From the NCBI GenBank assembly GCA_050250915.1, contig JBFWNT010000016.1:13741-77740 (forward strand): a DNA stretch of 64,000 bases, written 5' to 3'. Source of the DNA: Miltoncostaea sp050250915. GTDB lineage: Bacteria; Actinomycetota; Thermoleophilia; Miltoncostaeales; Miltoncostaeaceae. The notes beneath the pieces are model-generated. The model was not told where the DNA came from, did no database searches, and worked only from the letters and a program-made list of their open reading frames with translations. This document shows, piece by piece, positions 52,774 through 64,000 of the stretch (position 1 is its first letter; the number at the start of each line of letters is the position of its first letter). The translations under genes were made by a program, and so were the position numbers.

Positions 52774-54237
52774 TCAGCCCGCCGCGGGCAGCACGTACTC
52801 CTCGAGCAGCCAGCGCTGCACCGCGCTCGCGTCGACCTCGGCGGGGAAGTGCCCGGTCAGCACGGCGACGAGGTCCAGGGCGGGGTGCACCACGGCGAGC
52901 TGCCCGTGGAGGCCGGCCATGTGGGCATAGCCGTCCGCGGGGTCGAGCCACCAGAGGCGCCCGTACTGGTGCGGCGCCCGGCCCACGTGATCGACGGTCG
53001 ACGCCGCCAGCCAGCCGGCGGGGACGATCTGGCGGCCCTCCCAGCGGCCGCCGTGGAGGGCGAGGAACGCGAGCTTGGCGACGTCCAACGGGTCGAGGAG
53101 CAGCCCGAACCCACCCGAGGCGACCCCCTCGGGCGCGCAGAGCCACGGCGCGCGCGTGATGCCGAGCGGCCGGAAGATGCGCTCCGCCGCGAAGACGTGC
53201 GCGGGGCGGCCGGTGAGCGCCGACACGGCCGCCGACACCAGGTGGGCGGCCCCGGAGTCGTAGTTGAAGCGGGTGCCGGGCTCCTCCGCCATCGGCCGCT
53301 CGAGCACGTAGCGGGTCCAGTCCCGGGTCAGGATCATCGCCATCACGTCGTTGGTCCCGCCGCGCTCGTAGGCGCGCCCGGACTCCCGCCAGTCGAGCCC
53401 CGTCCGCATCGTGAGCAGGTCGCGCAGCGTCACCGCGCCCATCCGCGGGGCGGGATCCCGGGGCGCGGACGGCAGATCGCCGGCGACCTCGAGGAAGGGC
53501 GTGTCGACGGTGACGCCGGCGGCGGCCCGGTCGGCGAGGGCGATGCCGAGGAGCATCCCGACCACCGTCTTCGTCACCGACTGCAGCTTGTGGAGGCGGC
53601 CCGTGCCGTAGGTCGCCTCGATCGTGCCCTCGGCGAACGCGCCGAACGACGCGTCGAGCACGACGTGGCCGTGGCGGACGACGGTGACGCTGTCGACCGG
53701 CAGGCCACCGTCGCGGATCTCGGTCAGGAGCGCCCCGAGCCGCGCGGCGTCCATCCCCTGCGACTCCGGGGTGGCCGTCCGCCAGCCGGCCGTCGGCCAG
53801 TAGGCCGGCTCGGGGACGGCGGTGGCGAGCACGCCCCGGGACGGGTCGGGCGTCCCGGGGACGAACGCGTCGAGCGCCGGCAGCAGTGCCGCATCGACGA
53901 GGGCGCTCATCTCGTCCGGCGGGGCGACCAGCGCGGCGACCGCGGATCCGCCGTCCTGCTCCGCCACGGCCAGCTCGACGGCGAGCGCGTCGCCCAGGGT
54001 CCCCGCGTGGCGCCGCCACCGCCCGTGGGTCCCTCGCGGGCCGGCGACCAGGACGCTCCGCCCCGCGGCGAACGCGGCGACCGCCCGGGCGGCGGACCGC
54101 CCGGGCTGCGACTCGACCACGAGCCGCACCGGGTCGCGCCACGGGTTCCCGCGCCAGAACGCCGGGCCGCCGGTCACGGACCGCCACCCGGCCGGGATCC
54201 GGGTGGTCCAGCCCTGTCCCGGCTCGCGGTGCGTCAC
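52774..54237 (-). CDS. Beta-lactamase-family (class C/esterase type) serine hydrolase
   Basis: This 487-residue protein has an N-terminal region of about 160 residues of unclear role, then a PF00144-type domain. The nucleophile is in SVTK (S-x-x-K); the second motif reads YDS in FNYDSGAAH, and the late GGFGLLLDPLDVAKLA and HGQLAVVHP segments are typical. Such proteins are esterases or peptidases as often as beta-lactamases. GTG 54237 is chosen because the longer frame crosses the terminator hairpin after fusA. No signal peptide is obvious. Confidence 0.85.
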   Translation of the reverse strand: MTHREPGQGWTTRIPAGWRSVTGGPAFWRGNPWRDPVRLVVESQPGRSAARAVAAFAAGRSVLVAGPRGTHGRWRRHAGTLGDALAVELAVAEQDGGSAVAALVAPPDEMSALVDAALLPALDAFVPGTPDPSRGVLATAVPEPAYWPTAGWRTATPESQGMDAARLGALLTEIRDGGLPVDSVTVVRHGHVVLDASFGAFAEGTIEATYGTGRLHKLQSVTKTVVGMLLGIALADRAAAGVTVDTPFLEVAGDLPSAPRDPAPRMGAVTLRDLLTMRTGLDWRESGRAYERGGTNDVMAMILTRDWTRYVLERPMAEEPGTRFNYDSGAAHLVSAAVSALTGRPAHVFAAERIFRPLGITRAPWLCAPEGVASGGFGLLLDPLDVAKLAFLALHGGRWEGRQIVPAGWLAASTVDHVGRAPHQYGRLWWLDPADGYAHMAGLHGQLAVVHPALDLVAVLTGHFPAEVDASAVQRWLLEEYVLPAAG

Positions 54238-54247
54238 GCCCGCCGAA

Positions 54248-54281
54248 CGTCGAGGGCCCCGGTCTCCCGAGGCCCTCGACG
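54248..54281 (-). terminator. Hairpin after fusA
   Basis: Perfect 11-bp arms CGTCGAGGGCC (54248-54258) and GGCCCTCGACG (54271-54281) flank a 12-nt loop, 24 nt after the fusA stop. There is no U-tract. It probably ends the rpsL-rpsG-fusA transcript. Confidence 0.6.
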
Positions 54282-54304
54282 TCACGCCGGTGCTCCGGAT
54301 CCCG

Positions 54305-56401
<2,097 letters not shown>

Positions 56402-56506
56402 CGCGTGCTCCACCTCATCCGAGTCACGGCGCCGGCCATGCGGCCGGCGCTGAGAGAAATTCCATCCACATCCCGTGCGGCCCCGGCCCCGGAGGGCGGG
56501 GCGCTC

Positions 56507-56977
56507 CTACCAGCGGTAGTGCGCGAACGCCTTGTTCGCCTGCGCCATCCGGTAGAGGTCGTCCTTCCGCTTGAAGGCGCCCCCCTGCGAGCCCAGGGCG
56601 TCGAGGAGCTCGTTGGCGAGCCGCTCGCTCATCTGCTTCTCGCGACGCTCCCGGGCATACCGCACGAGCCACCGGATCGCGAGCGTGCGCCCGCGCCGGG
56701 CCGGGACCTCGATCGGCACCTGGTACGTCGCGCCACCGACGCGGCGGCTCTTGACCTCGAGCGCCGGGGTGACGTTGCGGACCGCCTCCTCCATGACCGC
56801 CACGGGATCGCGGCCGGTGCGGTCACGGATGCGCTCCAGCGCCCCGTAGACGACGCCCTCGGAGGTCGACTTCTTGCCGTCCTTGAGCACCTTGTTCACG
56901 AGCTGCGTGACCAGGGCGCTGTTGTAGACGGGGTCCGGCTCGACGGGCCGGCGGGTGATGACTGCGCGGCGCGGCAT
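56507..56977 (-). CDS. rpsG: Ribosomal protein S7
   Basis: This 156-residue head-domain nucleator starts MPRRAVITRRPVEPDPVYNS and has EVKSRRVGGATYQVPIEV, ending AHYRW. The ATG overlaps the rpsL stop by 1 nt (TAATG). Normal length. Confidence 0.99.
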   Translation of the reverse strand: MPRRAVITRRPVEPDPVYNSALVTQLVNKVLKDGKKSTSEGVVYGALERIRDRTGRDPVAVMEEAVRNVTPALEVKSRRVGGATYQVPIEVPARRGRTLAIRWLVRYARERREKQMSERLANELLDALGSQGGAFKRKDDLYRMAQANKAFAHYRW

Positions 56978-57348
56978 TACTTCGGCCTCTTCGCGCCGTA
57001 CTTGGACCGGGCCTTGCGGCGGTCGGCGACCCCGGCCGCGTCGAGCGCGGCGCGGATGACCTTGTAGCGCACGCCCGGGAGGTCCCGGACACGGCCGCCG
57101 CGGACGAGCACCACCGAGTGCTCCTGCAGGTTGTGCCCCTCACCCGGGATGTAGGCCGAGACCTCCATCTGGTTCGTCAGCCGCACACGGGCGACCTTCC
57201 GAAGCGCCGAGTTCGGCTTCTTCGGGGTCGTGGTGTAGACGCGGGTGCAGACCCCGCGCTTCTGCGGCGCGCCGCGCAAGGCGGGCGTCGTCACGCGGGA
57301 GACCTTCGGCGAACGGCCCTTTCGGACCAGCTGGTTGATCGTGGGCAC
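56977..57348 (-). CDS. rpsL: Ribosomal protein S12
   Basis: This 123-residue decoding-centre protein has PTINQLVRKGR, TTTPKKPNSALRKVARVRLTN and the VRGGRVRDLPGVRY loop. The lysines linked to streptomycin resistance in other bacteria appear as wild-type Lys in PKKPNS. GTG start with AAAGG upstream. Confidence 0.99.
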   Translation of the reverse strand: MPTINQLVRKGRSPKVSRVTTPALRGAPQKRGVCTRVYTTTPKKPNSALRKVARVRLTNQMEVSAYIPGEGHNLQEHSVVLVRGGRVRDLPGVRYKVIRAALDAAGVADRRKARSKYGAKRPK

Positions 57349-57398
57349 GAGAGCCTTTTTTCGAGCGCGACAGGACATGCCGGGCGAGCGGCCCGGGG

Positions 57399-57407
57399 AC
57401 GTTAGCA
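57399..57407 (-). promoter_or_regulatory. Predicted extended -10 promoter of rpsL-rpsG-fusA
   Basis: TGC-TAACGT on the minus strand, about 50 nt before the rpsL start. It matches the element before rpmJ and tuf; no convincing -35 hexamer is seen. Confidence 0.55.
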
Positions 57408-57449
57408 CAGCGGGGCCGCGCGGCTCCACGCGGGGGATGCCACCGGGTG

Positions 57450-58217
57450 TCACACCGCGGGCGTCGTGCGCTCCACCTCGAGCGTCGCCCGGGTGTCGAG
57501 GCTCGCCGGCCCGCCGATGTGCATGTCGATCTCCCACCGCAGCGCCAGCGCCAGGCGCGGGGACCACCACCAGGTGTCGGTCCGGTCGCCGGGGTGCACG
57601 CCGCCCGTCGTCGACTCGCTGCGGACCACCCAGACCGCCCACCGGCGGCCGTCCACCTCCACCGCGTCGCGGCGGACGACGCGGCTGCGGTACGTGACCG
57701 GGAGGTCCCCCGCGGTGTAGCTGCCGCCCCACGTCCGCCCCGGCGTGAGCTGGGCGGGGAGCCAGAGCGGCGGTGGGCGGAGGGCGCGCCGGTCGTCGCG
57801 GCCGAACCCGAGGAAGGTGACCTTGGTGCGCCGGGCCAGCTCGCGGCTGCCCGCCGGGCCCACGCGGACGGTGACGCCCTCGACGTGCTCCTGGGACATG
57901 CTGAGCTGGGCGCGGTAGCCACCCTGGGCCTTCGTGACGACGTAGCGGGCCTCGCCGGGGAGGTCGCGGGAGATGTGCGCCGGGCCCACTCCGCCCCGCT
58001 CCGACCCTTCCTGGCGGTATGTGTAGACGCCCGCCGCGGGGATCCCGGGCGCCGCGGCGGCCCCGCCCTCCGCCCGGAAGTCGCGCAATGCGCTCTCCTC
58101 GGACACCGGGGTGCTCTCCCCCGCCCGCTGCCAGAACCAGATCCCCGCCCCGATCGCGGCGAGCAGCAGGACGATCAGCGCCGACCGGATCGGCTTCCGG
58201 ACGAGGGACGGGAACAC
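57450..58217 (-). CDS. Unknown membrane-anchored extracytoplasmic protein
   Basis: This 255-residue protein has one N-terminal membrane helix (about residues 13-30, ALIVLLLAAIGAGIWFW) and a body that looks beta-rich with many Trp, Arg and Thr residues (LPAQLTPGRTWGGSYTAG; TDTWWWSPRLALALRWE). I do not recognise the family. The GTG start has no clear ribosome-binding site. It stands alone between rpsL and the divergent murein endopeptidase gene. Confidence 0.75.
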   Translation of the reverse strand: MFPSLVRKPIRSALIVLLLAAIGAGIWFWQRAGESTPVSEESALRDFRAEGGAAAAPGIPAAGVYTYRQEGSERGGVGPAHISRDLPGEARYVVTKAQGGYRAQLSMSQEHVEGVTVRVGPAGSRELARRTKVTFLGFGRDDRRALRPPPLWLPAQLTPGRTWGGSYTAGDLPVTYRSRVVRRDAVEVDGRRWAVWVVRSESTTGGVHPGDRTDTWWWSPRLALALRWEIDMHIGGPASLDTRATLEVERTTPAV

Positions 58218-58301
58218 GGGCGGAATGTAATGCCGCCGGCCCGGAACGCGCTGGGATGTGGGGCGGTGCCCCCGACGTCGGGCCTCGAACGATGCGCCGG
58301 T

Positions 58302-58315
58302 CGTTCAAATGAACG
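58302..58315. promoter_or_regulatory. Palindrome CGTTCA-AA-TGAACG, possible operator
   Basis: This inverted repeat of two 6-bp arms separated by 2 nt lies in the 200-nt gap between divergent genes (58218-58418). Its core GTTCA-N2-TGAAC is the same as at 3564-3577. Otherwise the gap holds only the -10 box of the endopeptidase gene. Confidence 0.35.
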
Positions 58316-58418
58316 TCGCGGACAGCGCGGATGAGCGCCGCGGGGACGACGCGGCCGGCGGCGCGATCTACAACGCCGATTGCAGGGGGAAACGGGTGCC
58401 GGTGGTACCGTCGGCACG

Positions 58419-59273
58419 ATGCTCGGAGCACCCTCTCGACACCATCGCCGCGCGGCGCGCCACTGCTGCCCGGCGTGCGCCGCCTCCCTGGGCCGCCGCC
58501 GGCGCGGCCCCGGCCAGCAGCCGTGGATGTGGGTGTCGCTGCTGGCGCTCGTCGCGGCGCTCGTGCCGCTCGCGGCGTTCGAGGGGAACGGCGAGACGTC
58601 GGTCGCGCGCGCCGCCGACGCGGTCGTGCAGGTGGAGCCCGCGCCGCCGACGCCGGCGCCCCGGCCGGGCACGCCCGAGGAGACCCCCGAGCGGTCCCCC
58701 ACCAAGCCTCCGCCCAAGCCGGCGCGCCCGGCGGTGGAGTGGCGCGACTCGATCGCCCACGGCACCCCGAACAGCGGCTGGCTGGAGAACGGCGTTCGCC
58801 TCCCCTCGCAGGGCCCCGGCTTCTACACGTACGACCCGGCCACCCAGCGGCCCCCCGGCGGCGCGGACCGTCAGTGGGGCACCGCCGTCCTGGTGCGCCA
58901 CCTCCTCGACCTGGGCGCCTGGTGGGAGAAGGCGCACCCCGGGGCGCCCCGCCTCGGCATCGGCGACCTGTCCCGCCGGACCGGCGGCCCCTTCACCGGC
59001 CCGGCCGTCGGGCACGCCTCCCACCAGAACGGCCTGGACGTCGACATCCGCCTGCCGCGCACCGACGGCCGCGAGGACGCCGCCGGCCCCGGCACGTACG
59101 ACCGCGCCCTCACCCAGCAGGTCGTGGACCGCCTCGTCGCCCAGGGCGCGAGCCTCGTCCTGATCGGCCCCAGCCTGGACCTCCACGGCCCGTCCGGCGT
59201 CGTCGTCCGCTGGCCCGCCCACGACGACCACCTGCACGTGCGCTTCCCCGACCCGGACGGCACCGGGAACTAG
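58419..59273 (+). CDS. Penicillin-insensitive murein endopeptidase-like protein (LAS/M74)
   Basis: This metallopeptidase (284 residues) probably cleaves peptidoglycan peptide cross-links outside the membrane. After a basic, Cys-containing N-terminus, a membrane helix (about 38-53) and a Pro-rich linker, the catalytic domain has the zinc motif GHASHQNGLDVDIR and a late HDDHLHVRF. TACCGT (58406-58411) lies 7 nt before the ATG, suggesting a leaderless mRNA; the upstream frame from 58380 is not needed. Confidence 0.88.
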   Translation: MLGAPSRHHRRAARHCCPACAASLGRRRRGPGQQPWMWVSLLALVAALVPLAAFEGNGETSVARAADAVVQVEPAPPTPAPRPGTPEETPERSPTKPPPKPARPAVEWRDSIAHGTPNSGWLENGVRLPSQGPGFYTYDPATQRPPGGADRQWGTAVLVRHLLDLGAWWEKAHPGAPRLGIGDLSRRTGGPFTGPAVGHASHQNGLDVDIRLPRTDGREDAAGPGTYDRALTQQVVDRLVAQGASLVLIGPSLDLHGPSGVVVRWPAHDDHLHVRFPDPDGTGN

Positions 59274-59310
59274 CCGCGTCGCCGGGCGCGCCCCCGGGTA
59301 GTTGGGGGCG

Positions 59311-60594
59311 ATGCACACCGGACCCGCGCTCCCGGCGTCGATCACGCCGGGCTTCGAGCCCGCCGACGCGTGGTCGCTGGGACTCCTCTTCGTCGGGATC
59401 GCCGTCATGGTGGCGATCGTCGCGCTCACGCATCAGCGCTCGCGCGCGTTCTCGCCGAGCGTCGTCTACCTGGGGCTCGGCGCGCTCGCGGCGGTCGGCA
59501 TCGCCGTGCTCGACGCCGACTGGTTCTCCCTCATCGACGACGCCGAGACGGTGGAGCGGTTCGCGGAGATCGCGGTGATCGTCGCGCTGTTCGCCACCGG
59601 GCTCCGCCTGGACCGGCCGTTCACGTGGCGGGGATGGCGGTCCACCATCGTGCTGCTGGGCGTGGTGATGCCCGTGACCATCGCCGCGGTCGCGGCGTTC
59701 GGGGTCGCCGCGATGGGGCTGTCGGCCGGCGCGGCCATCGTGCTGGGGGCGGCCCTCGCCCCCACCGACCCCGTCCTGGCCGGCGACCTGGGCGTCGGGC
59801 CGCCCGGCGAGGAGGACGAGGCGGGGACGTCGTTCGCCCTCACGTCCGAGGCCGGCCTGAACGACGGGCTCGCGTTCCCGTTCGTGTTCCTCGGCCTCGC
59901 CGTCGCCGAGCACGGCGCGTCGGCGGGGATCGGGGACTGGCTGGCGTGGGACGTCGTCTACGCCATCGCCGGCGGCGTCCTGATCGGCGCCGCCGGCGGG
60001 TGGGCGATCGCCGAGGCCGCCACCCGCCTCCGGGAGCGGAGCCTGCTGGCCGTCGAGCTCGACGGCTGGGCCGCCGTGGGCGCCGTCCTCGCGATCTACG
60101 GCGTGGCCCAGGTGGCCGACACGTACGGCTTCCTGGCGGCCTTCGTCGGCGGCGTCGCGTTCCGCCGCCGCGAGCGCGACCACGAGTACGCGCGCGGCGT
60201 CCACGCCGGCGGCGAGATGCTCGAACGGGTGCTGGAGCTCGCCACCATCCTCTTCCTCGGCAGCCTGCTGACCCTCGGCGGCCTCGCCGTGCCCGGCGTA
60301 TCGGGGTGGCTCCTGGCCCCCTTCCTGCTGCTCCTGGTGCGGCCCCTCATCAGCATCGTCGCGCTGCGCGGCACCGACCTCGACGCGCGCGAGCGGCTGT
60401 GGGTCGGGTGGTTCGGGGTCCGGGGGGTCGGCTCGCTCTTCTACGCGGCCGCCGCGCTCCAGGCGGGGGTCCTCGCCGCCGGGGAGGCGGAGACCGTCAT
60501 GTGGACCGTCGTCGCGGTCGTCGCCGTCTCGATCGTGGTGCACGGCGTCACGGGCGCGCCGCTCACGCGGCGGCTCGGGAGGGGGACGGGATAG
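59311..60594 (+). CDS. Na+/H+ antiporter, CPA1/NhaP family
   Basis: This 427-residue membrane protein with about 12 helices exchanges protons for monovalent cations. Family motifs include GAALAPTDPVLAGDLGVG, SEAGLNDGLAFPF (the ion-binding Asn-Asp) and GVRGVGSLFYAAAAL. The ATG at 59311 has GGGGG 2 nt upstream; a TTG at 59302 would add three residues. It is separated from the convergent rpoC by a shared hairpin. Confidence 0.92.
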   Translation: MHTGPALPASITPGFEPADAWSLGLLFVGIAVMVAIVALTHQRSRAFSPSVVYLGLGALAAVGIAVLDADWFSLIDDAETVERFAEIAVIVALFATGLRLDRPFTWRGWRSTIVLLGVVMPVTIAAVAAFGVAAMGLSAGAAIVLGAALAPTDPVLAGDLGVGPPGEEDEAGTSFALTSEAGLNDGLAFPFVFLGLAVAEHGASAGIGDWLAWDVVYAIAGGVLIGAAGGWAIAEAATRLRERSLLAVELDGWAAVGAVLAIYGVAQVADTYGFLAAFVGGVAFRRRERDHEYARGVHAGGEMLERVLELATILFLGSLLTLGGLAVPGVSGWLLAPFLLLLVRPLISIVALRGTDLDARERLWVGWFGVRGVGSLFYAAAALQAGVLAAGEAETVMWTVVAVVAVSIVVHGVTGAPLTRRLGRGTG

Positions 60595-60600
60595 GGGCGT

Positions 60601-60629
60601 GGGCGCCGGCCCGCGAGGGACCGGCGCCC
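60601..60629. terminator. Bidirectional hairpin between antiporter gene and rpoC
   Basis: GGGCGCCGG (60601-60609) and CCGGCGCCC (60621-60629) form a perfect 9-bp stem with an 11-nt loop between convergent stops at 60594 and 60639. It could end transcription from both sides; no U-tract is present. Confidence 0.55.
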
Positions 60630-60638
60630 GCCCGTCAC

Positions 60639-64000
<3,362 letters not shown>

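Overview
The window is a very GC-rich (clearly above 70%) bacterial chromosome segment. Gene content and style point to Actinomycetota: a zinc-type S14, an actinobacterial-type two-component/ABC-2 exporter locus, GTG and TTG starts, almost no A/T in third codon positions, and TAGGAT-, TACCGT- and TAACNT-like -10 boxes. The mixture of genes looks most like class Thermoleophilia, but that placement is an inference from gene style and not from a marker tree. I see no phage, insertion sequence, CRISPR array or rRNA operon. One tRNA gene, tRNA-Pro(CGG), is present.

Layout. 1-3.2 kb: heat-shock operon dnaK-hsp20-grpE-dnaJ on the minus strand (dnaJ cut by the window edge). 3.2-3.66 kb: hairpin-rich intergenic DNA. 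3.66-12.5 kb: assorted housekeeping and metabolic genes (endonuclease III-like glycosylase, secreted tripeptidyl-aminopeptidase-like hydrolase, cupin, acetyltransferase, FAH-family hydrolase, CDP-alcohol phosphatidyltransferase followed by a glycosyltransferase-PHP fusion, a uracil-DNA-glycosylase-like protein and a membrane protein). 12.5-16 kb: ABC-2 exporter with DesK/DesR-type two-component system. 16-23 kb: 23S/tRNA uracil methyltransferase, unknown helical protein, NagA, nitrilase-family amidase, NifU-like protein, P1B-type ATPase, tRNA-Pro. 23-30 kb: PAP2-family enzyme, small helix-turn-helix-like protein, PBP4-type D-Ala-D-Ala carboxypeptidase, LigA, HAD phosphatase, SurE, and a three-part SnoaL/ABM/zinc-ribbon protein.

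30-47.9 kb is one long minus-strand translation cluster reading tuf, rpsJ, rplC-rplD-rplW-rplB-rpsS-rplV-rpsC-rplP-rpmC-rpsQ, rplN-rplX-rplE-rpsN-rpsH-rplF-rplR-rpsE-rpmD-rplO-secY-adk-map, then rpmJ-rpsM-rpsK-rpsD-rpoA-rplQ-truA. infA is missing from its usual place between map and rpmJ. 48-54.2 kb is an insertion between tuf and fusA: an FAD/Fe-S oxidoreductase, a C5-epimerase-like secreted protein, and a serine hydrolase gene with a decayed tandem copy. 54.3-57.4 kb is rpsL-rpsG-fusA, followed by an unknown anchored protein, a murein endopeptidase, an Na+/H+ antiporter, and the 3' part of rpoC running off the right edge.

The most interesting signals are in gene expression. Three genes have no canonical start codon where their conserved N-termini begin but have a good ribosome-binding site or a stop-codon overlap in the right place: AUC for the phosphatidyltransferase, CUG for nagA, AUA for adk. 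About nine genes have a -10-like box 6-8 nt before the start codon, which suggests leaderless mRNAs. Four translation-related promoters share a TG-N-TAACNT extended -10 element. Three convergent gene pairs end on one shared CTAG. Among proteins, the notable ones are a glycosyltransferase fused to a metal-site-less PHP domain, a glycosylase-fold protein with a replaced active-site motif, and a ribosomal protein L4 with a roughly 130-residue charged tail that repeats a lysine-rich dodecamer.
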